DNA from: JBCCRH01 sp039208045
GTDB taxonomy: Bacteria > Bacteroidota > Bacteroidia > Chitinophagales > Saprospiraceae
DNA: 10,125 nucleotides
Assembly (NCBI GenBank): GCA_039208045.1
Contig: JBCCRH010000214.1
Location: 1 to 10,125 of the forward strand
Direction of reading: 5' to 3'
Position 1 is the stretch's first letter. The number at the start of each line of letters is the position of its first letter. The notes beneath the pieces are model-generated. The model was not told the origin of the DNA, searched no databases, and saw nothing but the letters and a program-made list of their open reading frames with translations. Both the position numbers and the translations under genes were made by a program. This document shows positions 1-6,569 of this stretch, piece after piece.

Positions 1-94
1 ACCCTTGCGAAATGCTATAAAGCAACAATGCCATAAGTAACAGCATACCGATCACCTGTGAAAAAATGATCCACTTGAAATTTTTAATCATCAT
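1..94 (-). CDS. N-terminal fragment of a membrane protein, probably the sensor histidine kinase partner
   Basis: Only the first 31 codons are in the window. The frame begins ATG-ATG-ATT-AAA at 94 and runs off the left edge. It encodes a short basic start (MMIKNFKW) followed by an uninterrupted hydrophobic stretch (about residues 8-28) that is a plausible first transmembrane helix or uncleaved signal anchor. The ATG overlaps the stop codon of the response regulator gene as ATGA, which implies translational coupling and one transcript. In NtrC-type two-component pairs the gene coupled to the regulator is normally its sensor kinase, so that is the inferred identity. No kinase domain is visible here, so another membrane protein cannot be excluded. 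Confidence 0.6.
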   Translation of the reverse strand, partial: MMIKNFKWIIFSQVIGMLLLMALLLYSISQG

Positions 95-1476
95 AATCCA
101 TATTTTTCGAGTCGACGATAAAGGGCTGCGCGGGTGAGGCCAAGCACATCCGCTGCTTTGGAGATATTGCCTTGCTCTTGGGTGAGCACCTTACGGATCG
201 CCCATTTTTCCAGCTCATCCAACTTGTATGTATTGGGCCCTTCTGCTGTATCAGAACTAGCTATGTCGGGAGTACTAGTTTTTAAAACAAAATCCTCAGC
301 CTGTAGGGTATTGCTTTCGCAAAGGATGACGGCTCGCTCGATGGTGTGCTGGAGTTCTCTGATATTGCCCGGCCAGTGGTAGCCTTGTAGGAGTTGTACG
401 GTCGGGGCCGAAATGTCGAGTTGCTCTTTTTGGTATTTTTTACCGTATAGTTTGATGAAATGTTCAATCAGTAAGGGGATGTCGCTCGTGCGCTCGCGCA
501 AGGGTGGCAGCTGGATTTCTACGGTGTTGATACGATATAGCAAGTCTTGGCGGAAGGCCTGCTCATTCACCATGCTGTAAAGTGGCATATTAGTGGCAGA
601 AATCAAGCGGACATCAATGGGCGTTTCTGCATTAGAGCCCAGGCGGCGGACACTGCGATTTTGGAGCACGGTGAGTAGCTTCGCTTGCATGGGCAGCTGT
701 AGGTTGCCAATTTCATCCAAGAAAAGTGTGCCGCCTGCTGCTACTTCAAAGCGCCCCGTTCGGTCGCTTTTGGCATCGGTAAAAGCCCCTTTTTGGTGGC
801 CAAAAAGCTCGCTCTCAAAGAGGGTTTCCGGGATGGCGCCCAGATCTACTTTTACAAATACTTGCGCTCGTCGCGGCGAAGCCCGATGGATTGCTCTAGC
901 CACCAACTCTTTACCCGTGCCATTTTCCCCAAGGATTAGCACATTAGCTTCGGTCTTTCCTACTTTTTCAATGAGTTGAAAAACGCGCTGCATCGCTTCC
1001 GACTGGCCTACCATTTCGGCGAACGACTGATCGATCTCGCTTTGCAAGATCGTATTCTGCGCTTTCAACTGGGCTACTGCTTGGGTAGTTTGCTTGAGCT
1101 TGAGCGTAGTTTGCACCGTAGCTAATAACTTTTCGTTGCGCCAAGGTTTTTCCACAAAATCGGCAGCACCTATTTTCACCGCTTCTACGGCGGTCTTCAA
1201 ATCAGCATAAGCGGTGATCATGATGACGGACGCCTGGGGCTGCAATTCTTTTACCTTCTGTAGCCAGTGTAGCCCGTCTTTCCCAGAGGTGTCTCCTTTG
1301 CGGAAATTCATATCCAATAGGATCAGGTCGAAGCTTTGGTTGCGCAGTACCCGCACTAGTTGGTAGGGGTTGTGCTCGGTCTGTACACTGCTGTAGTGTT
1401 GCTGTAGCAAAAAACGAAGACTGAGGAGGATGTCTTCTTCGTCGTCGACAATTAGGAGTTTGGCTGGTTGTTTCAT
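91..1476 (-). CDS. Sigma-54-dependent response regulator (NtrC/AtoC family)
   Basis: A 461-residue activator that, when phosphorylated, should oligomerise, hydrolyse ATP and open sigma-54 RNA polymerase promoters. Domains in order: receiver (about 5-120) with acidic pocket DDEED, phosphoacceptor D55 in LILLDMNF, switch Thr in MITAY and Lys in EKPW; AAA+ domain (about 152-385) with Walker A GENGTGKE (183-190), sigma-54 contact loop GAFTDA (230-235, usual form GAFTGA), Walker B LFLDEIG and the WPGNIREL motif; Fis-type helix-turn-helix at about 434-461. Length is normal for the family. The frame extends 7 codons upstream to a TTG at 1497, but I chose ATG at 1476: it is the first ATG, it follows an A-rich leader and it leaves the usual short lead into the receiver. 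It is divergent from the exporter genes, whose sigma-54 promoter and paired dyads make it their likely activator. Confidence 0.93.
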   Translation of the reverse strand: MKQPAKLLIVDDEEDILLSLRFLLQQHYSSVQTEHNPYQLVRVLRNQSFDLILLDMNFRKGDTSGKDGLHWLQKVKELQPQASVIMITAYADLKTAVEAVKIGAADFVEKPWRNEKLLATVQTTLKLKQTTQAVAQLKAQNTILQSEIDQSFAEMVGQSEAMQRVFQLIEKVGKTEANVLILGENGTGKELVARAIHRASPRRAQVFVKVDLGAIPETLFESELFGHQKGAFTDAKSDRTGRFEVAAGGTLFLDEIGNLQLPMQAKLLTVLQNRSVRRLGSNAETPIDVRLISATNMPLYSMVNEQAFRQDLLYRINTVEIQLPPLRERTSDIPLLIEHFIKLYGKKYQKEQLDISAPTVQLLQGYHWPGNIRELQHTIERAVILCESNTLQAEDFVLKTSTPDIASSDTAEGPNTYKLDELEKWAIRKVLTQEQGNISKAADVLGLTRAALYRRLEKYGL

Positions 1477-1491
1477 TGAATTTTTTTTGAT

Positions 1492-1510
1492 CTTCAACCA
1501 AAGGTTGAAG
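1492..1510 (-). promoter_or_regulatory. Perfect 8-bp dyad just upstream of the regulator start
   Basis: CTTCAACC and GGTTGAAG flank a 3-base spacer. The dyad lies 16-34 bases ahead of the regulator ATG at 1476 and is separated from it by an A-rich stretch. No T run follows on either strand, so it is not a standard terminator. It may be an operator or a leader hairpin affecting translation of the regulator. It does not resemble the two dyads at 1739-1777. Confidence 0.4.
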
Positions 1511-1567
1511 GTATCGAGTGTTTTCTACCCTTAGTGATGGTTTCTAGAGTTAAGATTTATTGAAATA

Positions 1568-1687
1568 AGCTTGGTTTTCGCCTCAAGCCGGCGGGGCTCT
1601 TCATTTTTTCATCGCCAAAAAACGAAGCAAAAACGCTAGAAAAGGCAAACTCCTCCGTCGAACAGTGCCTTTTCGGGCCTCCGCCAC
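1568..1687. repeat. Structured intergenic repeat, copy 1
   Basis: This 120-bp block matches 3929-4048 without gaps, with 12 differences (about 90% identity), in the same orientation. It contains three inverted repeats: GCCTC/GGGGC around an 8-base loop (1580-1597); CTTCATTTTTT and AAAAAACGAAG around loop CATCGCC (1599-1627); and GAAAAGGCA/TGCCTTTTC around an 18-base loop (1639-1674). Weaker gapless similarity (TAC[CT]CTTAGT, GTTAA) reaches back to about 1526, so the full element may be near 160 bp. It sits between the divergent regulator and adaptor genes, upstream of the activator sites. The minus strand is open across the core, but the two copies differ by many amino-acid changes, so it is not treated as a gene. 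Confidence 0.88.
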
Positions 1688-1738
1688 CTAATGCAACGTG
1701 CTCTTTTATGACTTTGAACCAATCTAAGTTAGCCAAAG

Positions 1739-1756
1739 GTGTTCGTTTTCGGACAC
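1739..1756. promoter_or_regulatory. Probable upstream activator site 1
   Basis: GTGTTCG and CGGACAC form a dyad (one mismatch) around TTTT. It aligns with the second dyad at 1760-1777 at 13 of 18 positions, including the shared TGTTCG half. The centres lie 21 bp apart, about two helical turns, so two activator dimers would bind one face of the DNA. The site lies roughly 120 bp upstream of the expected transcription start, the usual place for enhancers of sigma-54 activators. That the adjacent regulator binds it is inferred. Confidence 0.65.
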
Positions 1757-1759
1757 TTG

Positions 1760-1777
1760 TTGTTCGGTTTTGAACAA
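1760..1777. promoter_or_regulatory. Probable upstream activator site 2
   Basis: TTGTTC and GAACAA form a perfect 6-bp dyad around GGTTTT. It is the better of the two tandem sites and lies about 97 bp (centre) upstream of the predicted start of transcription. With site 1 it forms the tandem arrangement that helps NtrC-family proteins assemble into an active ring. Confidence 0.7.
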
Positions 1778-1839
1778 TTTATGGCAAAGAAAGAAGGCTG
1801 TATTTTTGTAAGTCATTGATAATCAGTGGTAGGGGTTTT

Positions 1840-1856
1840 TGGCATTGGGCTTGCCT
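1840..1856 (+). promoter_or_regulatory. Sigma-54 (-24/-12) promoter of the exporter operon
   Basis: TGGCATTGGGCTTGCCT has the -24 GG at 1841-1842 and the -12 GC at 1853-1854, exactly 10 bases apart. It keeps TGGCA and TTGC of the general TGGCACG-N4-TTGCW consensus. Transcription should begin near 1865-1866, leaving about 37 bases before the adaptor ATG. The match, the upstream dyads and a neighbouring sigma-54 activator support one another. A TATAAT string overlaps at 1856-1861 but has no matching -35 box. Confidence 0.8.
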
Positions 1857-1902
1857 ATAATGGGGTAAAGAAATTACCCGACTGAAACTTTTTAAATTAT
1901 TG

Positions 1903-3156
1903 ATGATGGATCAACCAATTAACAAAAAACGAAAGCGATTCCGGCAGGTGGCCTTGTATGGGGTGGTCTTGTTGGCTGCATCGGCTTTGCTGATGGCTAT
2001 TTATCGCGATCCGAGTACGAGTCGCCTGAATGTTCAGAAAGAGCGTTTGCGATTTGATACGATTCGTACGAGTGACTTTAGTGAATCGATTACGCTATTT
2101 GGAGTAGTAGAGCCGATTAAGACGGTGTATTTGGATGCAGTGGAGAGTGGCAAAGTGGAGGCGATTCTGGTGGAGGATGGCAATTTGGTGGGAGTGAATG
2201 ACCCGATCATTCAGTTGTCTAATCTTGACTTGCAGCTCAATGTGCTGAATCAGGAGGCGCAGATTGTGGATCAAATCAATACCATTCGCAACCAGACGAT
2301 ATTGATGGAGCAGCAGAGCCTAAGTTTGAAGGAAAATGCACTGGATGTGCGCTACCGCCTCGATCAGTTAGATAAGCAATTGCTGCGCAATCGTAAGTTG
2401 TATGGCGATAGCGTGATTGCGCAAGTGGAGTTTGAAGAGACAGAGGATGAGCACGAGCATTTACTACGCCGCCAGCAATTACTGCGCTCGACGCTCCAAA
2501 AAGATTCTACCTACCATGCGATGCAAAAGCAACAGATGGAGACGAGCTTGGAGCTGATGCAGCGCAACCTAGATTTTGCAAAGAACAGCTTGGAAAACTT
2601 GCGCGTGCGCGCGCCCATCGCCGGGCAGCTTTCTTCCCTCAATATTGAAATTGGGCAGCTGCTTAATAAAGGCGAGCGTATTGCGCAGATTGATGTGCTA
2701 TCGGATTATAAAATCCGAGCAAAAGTAGATCAGTATTATATCTCTAATATTTTCCCTGGCTTAAAGGCAGAAATGGTGCTGGATGAAACCAACTACCTAC
2801 TCCAAATCAAAAAAGTATATCCTGAGGTAAAAGATGGTGCTTTTGAAATCGACTTGGTATTTGTCGATACACCTCCTACCACAATTCGCCGTGGACAGTC
2901 CGTACCTTTTAAGCTAAAGCTGAGTGATGCTTCCCAAGCGCTGGTGCTAGCAAAAGGGGGCTTTACCAAGGCTTCTGGCGGCAAGTGGGTGTATGTGGTG
3001 GAGCAAGACGGGGCATTTGCGCGAAAGCGCCCCATACAAATTGGCCGAAAGAGCGCGACTGGTTTTGAAGTGCTGGGCGGTTTGGCTGAAGGGGAAGTGG
3101 TGCTGATTTCGAGCTATGATAATTATGGGGAGAAAGACGAATTATATTTTAATTAA
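1903..3156 (+). CDS. Periplasmic adaptor (membrane-fusion) protein of an ABC exporter, HlyD/MacA type
   Basis: The adaptor would link the inner-membrane ABC transporter to an outer-membrane channel; no TolC-like channel gene is in the window. Its 417 residues show a basic cytoplasmic start (NKKRKRFR), one transmembrane helix (about 16-34), the first half of a lipoyl-like hairpin (about 66-108), a long glutamine- and leucine-rich coiled coil (about 110-232), the returning half with VRAPIAGQLSSL (about 235-262), a beta-barrel and a C-terminal membrane-proximal domain ending in GLAEGEVVLISSYDNYG. The open frame begins with TTG at 1900, but tandem ATGs at 1903 and 1906 are far more likely starts. 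It is the first gene after the sigma-54 promoter and is followed after 14 purine-rich bases by the ATPase. The family is clear; the cargo is unknown. Confidence 0.9.
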   Translation: MMDQPINKKRKRFRQVALYGVVLLAASALLMAIYRDPSTSRLNVQKERLRFDTIRTSDFSESITLFGVVEPIKTVYLDAVESGKVEAILVEDGNLVGVNDPIIQLSNLDLQLNVLNQEAQIVDQINTIRNQTILMEQQSLSLKENALDVRYRLDQLDKQLLRNRKLYGDSVIAQVEFEETEDEHEHLLRRQQLLRSTLQKDSTYHAMQKQQMETSLELMQRNLDFAKNSLENLRVRAPIAGQLSSLNIEIGQLLNKGERIAQIDVLSDYKIRAKVDQYYISNIFPGLKAEMVLDETNYLLQIKKVYPEVKDGAFEIDLVFVDTPPTTIRRGQSVPFKLKLSDASQALVLAKGGFTKASGGKWVYVVEQDGAFARKRPIQIGRKSATGFEVLGGLAEGEVVLISSYDNYGEKDELYFN

Positions 3157-3170
3157 AAAAGAAAAAAACA

Positions 3171-3860
3171 ATGATAAAGACCACCGACTTAACAAAAATC
3201 TACCGTACTGATGAGGTAGAAACAACAGCGCTCCACGCCATCAATCTAAGCGTAGAACAGGGCGAATTTGTATCCATTATGGGGCCTTCGGGCTGTGGTA
3301 AATCTACCCTGCTCAATATCCTCGGGCTCATTGATCGAGCAGATGGCGGGAGCTACTTATTCTTAGGGGAAGAAGTGGCGCACTACTCGGAGCGGCAGCG
3401 CGCGCAGTTGCGCAAAGAAAATATTGGCTTCATCTTCCAAAGCTTTAATCTCATTGATGAATTGACAGTAGCGGAAAATATTGAGCTGCCGCTTATTTAC
3501 ACCAAAATGGGGCGTAGTGCACGCAGAAAGCGAGTAAGCGAAGTGCTGGAGCAACTCAATATGATGCACCGCAGCAAGCACTTCCCGCAGCAATTATCTG
3601 GTGGGCAGCAGCAGCGGGTAGCAGTAGCCCGGGCCATTATCAACCGGCCCAAACTAATTATGGCGGATGAGCCTACTGGTAACTTGGATAGTGCTAATGG
3701 CGATGATGTGATGAAGACTTTAGTTCAACTCAATAATAATGGTGCTACTATTTTGATGGTGACACACTCGGAATATTGTGCCGCTTTTGGCAATCGTATT
3801 GTACGGTTGCATGATGGTAGTGTGTTGACGGAGAAGCTTGTTTCTAAACCGATGATTTAA
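3171..3860 (+). CDS. ABC transporter ATP-binding protein, MacB/LolD type
   Basis: A 229-residue cytoplasmic ATPase that powers the adjacent FtsX-type permease. All nucleotide-binding motifs are intact: Walker A GPSGCGKS (38-45), Q-loop Q90 in FIFQSFNL, signature LSGGQQQR (142-149), Walker B LIMADEPTGNLDS with catalytic E167, and switch H199 in MVTHS. The GFIFQSFNL and ADEPTGNLD strings are typical of the MacB/LolD/FtsE group, which couples ATP use to conformational work in the periplasm. The ATG at 3171 follows an A-rich leader 14 bases after the adaptor stop, so the two genes are cotranscribed. The next gene is separated by an unusually long 269 bp containing repeat copy 2. Confidence 0.95.
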   Translation: MIKTTDLTKIYRTDEVETTALHAINLSVEQGEFVSIMGPSGCGKSTLLNILGLIDRADGGSYLFLGEEVAHYSERQRAQLRKENIGFIFQSFNLIDELTVAENIELPLIYTKMGRSARRKRVSEVLEQLNMMHRSKHFPQQLSGGQQQRVAVARAIINRPKLIMADEPTGNLDSANGDDVMKTLVQLNNNGATILMVTHSEYCAAFGNRIVRLHDGSVLTEKLVSKPMI

Positions 3861-3874
3861 TCCTTCAAACGCAC

Positions 3875-3924
3875 TCGATTAAGGTATACTCTTAGTATTC
3901 ACTCGTTGGGTTAAACCTAATCGA
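3875..3924. repeat. Inverted repeat at the left flank of repeat copy 2
   Basis: TCGATTAAGGT (3875-3885) and ACCTAATCGA (3915-3924) are complementary apart from one bulged A, with about 29 bases between them. It starts 14 bases after the ATPase stop and abuts the repeat core. No T run follows. It may be a fourth stem of the repeat element: the matching part of copy 1 is only partly conserved and does not show this pairing. Confidence 0.4.
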
Positions 3925-3928
3925 ATTG

Positions 3929-4048
3929 AGCTTGGTCTTCGCCTCAAGCCGGCGAGGCTCTTCATTTTGGCATCGCCCCAAAACGAAGCAAAAACTCTAG
4001 AACAGGCAAACTCCTCCGTCAAACAGTGCCTGTTCGGGCAGCCGCCAC
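3929..4048. repeat. Structured intergenic repeat, copy 2
   Basis: This is the second copy of the 120-bp element at 1568-1687, in the same orientation. The same three inverted repeats are present: GCCTC/GAGGC (3941-3958), CTTCATTTTGG/CCAAAACGAAG around CATCGCC (3960-3988) and GAACAGGCA/TGCCTGTTC (4000-4035). Relative to copy 1, two adjacent pairs in the middle stem change from T-A to G-C, and one pair in the last stem changes from A-T to C-G, on both sides at once, so pairing is kept. It lies between the ATPase and permease genes of one transport system, within their presumed transcript. Confidence 0.88.
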
Positions 4049-4071
4049 TATACATGGCATATACTATAGTG
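4046..4071. repeat. Short AT-rich inverted repeat after repeat copy 2
   Basis: CACTATA (4046-4052) and TATAGTG (4065-4071) are perfectly complementary around 12 bases and overlap the last three bases of the repeat core. It ends 58 bases before the permease start. No counterpart is seen after copy 1. Its function is unknown. Confidence 0.35.
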
Positions 4072-4129
4072 TACTTGTGGCAAATGCTATTTATCAAACT
4101 AATATAAAGAGCTTTTAAACTCCCGACTT

Positions 4130-6535
4130 ATGTTATATAATTATTTAAAAGTGGCCCTTCGGAATATGTGGAAACGCAAGTTGTTTTCTGGGATCAATAT
4201 TCTGGGCTTAGCGATTGCAGTGGCTAGTAGTATTTTGTTGCTATTGACTACTTTCTTTGAATTTTCTTTTGATCGTTTTCACGAAGATAGTGATCGGATT
4301 TATCGCGTGTATATTGAGAGTGTGGATAATGATGGGCTCGCGCGGACTGCTAATTTGCCATCGCCCATGGGTATGGCTTTAGAAGATGAGGTGAGTGGTT
4401 TGGAGGCTGTTTGCCGATGGACAGGGGGATCGGCAGCGGTTCAATATGAAGGGGTAGTCTACGATCAGGGCATTCGATATGTGGATGAAAATTTCCTTTC
4501 TATCTTTTCCTTTGAGATGCTAAAGGGGGATCCTGAGACGGCGCTCAAAGACCTTAATAGTGTGCTGATTTCAGAACGTTCTGCGGAGCGTATTTTTGGC
4601 GAAAGCGACCCTATTGGTCAAACCATTGAAGTGAGTGTGGAGGGTAGTACTCGTGCGATGGTGGTGCAGGGAGTTATAGAAACACAGCCGGAGAATTCTA
4701 GCTTAAACTATAGCCTGCTGACTCGTTTTGAGAATGTGTCTCGCTATGAGTTGAATAAAAACAGATGGGACAATTACTTTCTGTCCGTTTATGTAAAAGC
4801 TAAGGAAGAGGCTACGCTTGCGGGTTTAATGGAAGAGAGCAAAGCGATTGTAGACAAATATATGCAGACCGATATTTTGCAACTGGAACAGCGTGGAGTG
4901 AGTACGGCAGATGGGGAAGCACTGATAAGCATTGGTTTTCAGCCGCTTAGCGATTTGCATTTTGACACTGTTGTGGGAGGCACTGGTATTGCCAAGGCTT
5001 TTCCAATTGCGCTGGCGGTGATTGCTATGTTTATTCTGAGTATTGCGTGTATCAATTTTATCAACCTGACCTTGGGTAGTGCGCTTAATCGAGCTAAAGA
5101 GGTGGGGGTGCGCAAGGTGGTTGGTGCAAGCCGTGGGCAGTTGGTAGTGCAGTTTTGGGGAGAGGTGCTGTTGTTGGTCGGCTTTGCTATTCTGGCGGGT
5201 TTGGCTTTCGCCCAAATCTTGCTGCCACATTTTAATACCTTATTTCGCTTACAAATTGAGTTGTATCATCCGCGTTTATTTTTGGTGCTCGGCAGTATTC
5301 TCCTGTTTGTGGGGCTTATTGGTGGGGCCTATCCAGCTTTGGTGCTTTCGCGCTTCCAACCAGCAGCGGTGCTCAAAGGGATTACGCGTATGCAAAAGCC
5401 CGGCGTATTGCGCAATTTTTTGGTATTACTGCAATTCGTATTTTCCATCTTGCTCATTATTTGTACGCTCATTATCGGTCGTCAGATTAGCTACCTATCC
5501 AATAAGCCACTTGGTTTTGATAAGGCACAGGTAGTGAGCATTCCGGTAGGGGATGAGCTGCGAGCAGAAAAGGTAGCAGAACAATTAGGGATGGCTTGGG
5601 AGTCAGAATCTGCGATACATTCGATTACTACGAGTTATGGTAACTTAGGAATGGGCAAGGATAATAGCCGCGTTCGATCTGTCATGGGTTTTGAGCAAGA
5701 TGGAGCAGTGGTGAGCACCCACTGGAATCAAGTAGGCTACGATTATTTTGAAACTTTAGGTATTCCGATTGTAGAAGGCCGGAGTTTTTCCAGAGCGTTC
5801 CCAACTGATACGAGCGAAGCGGTTATTATTAACCGAACCTTTGCGAAGCAGCTCAGTGAGGAATCTGCGGTAGGTATGATGCTAGAATTCGAACCTCCCA
5901 AAAAGGTCGTTGGGGTGATGGAGGATTTTCATTTTGAGTCGTTAACGAATACCATCCAGCCTCTAACTTTAGCCCTAGGAGCGGACAAGGACTTTTCCTT
6001 TTCTTACATCTTTGTTCGAGTAGCGAATGAAAACTTACCTGCTACTTTGGCTTTGATGGAAAAAACCTGGAAAGCTCGCTATCCGCAGTCGGCCTTCAAT
6101 CCTTCCTTTTTGGATGAAAATAATGATCGAATGTACCGTTCGGAGCAAAAGCTGGGGCAAATATTTATGAGTGCTTCGACCCTGGCCATACTGCTTTCTT
6201 GCATGGGACTATTTGGAATTGCGATGCTAGTGATTACGCAGCGTACCAAAGAAATTGGGGTGCGTAAAGTGTTAGGGGCGCCAGTGAGTAGTATTGTGGT
6301 ATTGGTCACCAAAGACTTTCTGAAATTAGTAGGTATTGCTTTTGTCATTGCTTCCCCGCTGGCCTGGTATGCGATGCGTTATTGGCTGGACAATTATGCG
6401 TATAGCCAACCTATAGAATGGTGGGTATTTATAGTGGCAGGCGTACTCGCCTTTTTGATTGCACTTATTACGCTGAGTTGGCAGGCGTACCGAGCAGCGA
6501 TTGCTGATCCGGTACTCGCCTTGCGAGATGAATAA
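4130..6535 (+). CDS. ABC transporter permease with two MacB-periplasmic/FtsX units
   Basis: An 801-residue inner-membrane protein of the MacB/FtsX superfamily, in the two-unit form common in Bacteroidota (standard MacB permeases have four transmembrane helices, this type eight). The first helix (about 19-42) is followed by a large periplasmic domain (about 45-285), then three helices (about 288-315, 342-366, 383-406). The second unit repeats the plan: a helix at about 428-450, a periplasmic domain (about 455-675) and helices at about 680-703, 728-748 and 764-784. The cytoplasmic coupling motif occurs twice, RAKEVGVRKVVGAS (321-334) and RTKEIGVRKVLGAP (705-718). It ends with PVLALRDE, as in many relatives. 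It is the expected partner of the upstream ATPase and adaptor. The ATG at 4130 is followed by the typical LYNYLKVALRN start. Substrate unknown: peptide, lipid or drug export are all possible. Confidence 0.94.
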   Translation: MLYNYLKVALRNMWKRKLFSGINILGLAIAVASSILLLLTTFFEFSFDRFHEDSDRIYRVYIESVDNDGLARTANLPSPMGMALEDEVSGLEAVCRWTGGSAAVQYEGVVYDQGIRYVDENFLSIFSFEMLKGDPETALKDLNSVLISERSAERIFGESDPIGQTIEVSVEGSTRAMVVQGVIETQPENSSLNYSLLTRFENVSRYELNKNRWDNYFLSVYVKAKEEATLAGLMEESKAIVDKYMQTDILQLEQRGVSTADGEALISIGFQPLSDLHFDTVVGGTGIAKAFPIALAVIAMFILSIACINFINLTLGSALNRAKEVGVRKVVGASRGQLVVQFWGEVLLLVGFAILAGLAFAQILLPHFNTLFRLQIELYHPRLFLVLGSILLFVGLIGGAYPALVLSRFQPAAVLKGITRMQKPGVLRNFLVLLQFVFSILLIICTLIIGRQISYLSNKPLGFDKAQVVSIPVGDELRAEKVAEQLGMAWESESAIHSITTSYGNLGMGKDNSRVRSVMGFEQDGAVVSTHWNQVGYDYFETLGIPIVEGRSFSRAFPTDTSEAVIINRTFAKQLSEESAVGMMLEFEPPKKVVGVMEDFHFESLTNTIQPLTLALGADKDFSFSYIFVRVANENLPATLALMEKTWKARYPQSAFNPSFLDENNDRMYRSEQKLGQIFMSASTLAILLSCMGLFGIAMLVITQRTKEIGVRKVLGAPVSSIVVLVTKDFLKLVGIAFVIASPLAWYAMRYWLDNYAYSQPIEWWVFIVAGVLAFLIALITLSWQAYRAAIADPVLALRDE

Positions 6536-6543
6536 TACAAAAT

Positions 6544-6569
6544 AAAAAGGGGCTCCTGAGCCCCTTTTT
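6544..6569. terminator. Strong bidirectional intrinsic terminator after the permease
   Basis: AAAAAGGGGCTC and GAGCCCCTTTTT are perfectly complementary, giving an 11-12 bp GC-rich stem with a tiny loop and a T run on either strand. It begins 9 bases after the permease stop, so it closes the exporter operon. It could also stop transcription arriving from the right, though no minus-strand gene is seen there. Confidence 0.93.

Larger units (their letters stand above)
1477..1902. other. Divergent intergenic control region
   Basis: This gap between the minus-strand regulator and the plus-strand adaptor holds, from left to right, the regulator leader dyad (1492-1510), repeat copy 1 (1568-1687), two activator-like dyads (1739-1777), a sigma-54 promoter (1840-1856) and a leader of about 37 bases. 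I see no sigma-54-type promoter facing the regulator, so the regulator and kinase genes probably use a housekeeping promoter that I cannot pinpoint. Confidence 0.7.

Noticed and set aside
91..1497. The longer regulator reading frame beginning at TTG 1497
   Set aside because: The extra residues are lysine/asparagine-rich leader translated from the A-rich region and the dyad; the ATG at 1476 gives the standard receiver-domain start.
1856..1861. TATAAT as a sigma-70-type -10 box for the adaptor gene
   Set aside because: No -35 element at the right distance, Bacteroidota housekeeping promoters use a different -7 motif, and the overlapping sigma-54 element explains the region better.
3879..4097. 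A 72-codon minus-strand frame lying on repeat copy 2
   Set aside because: It is the translated repeat. Copy 1 keeps only part of the frame, and differences between copies change many amino acids while preserving DNA/RNA pairing.
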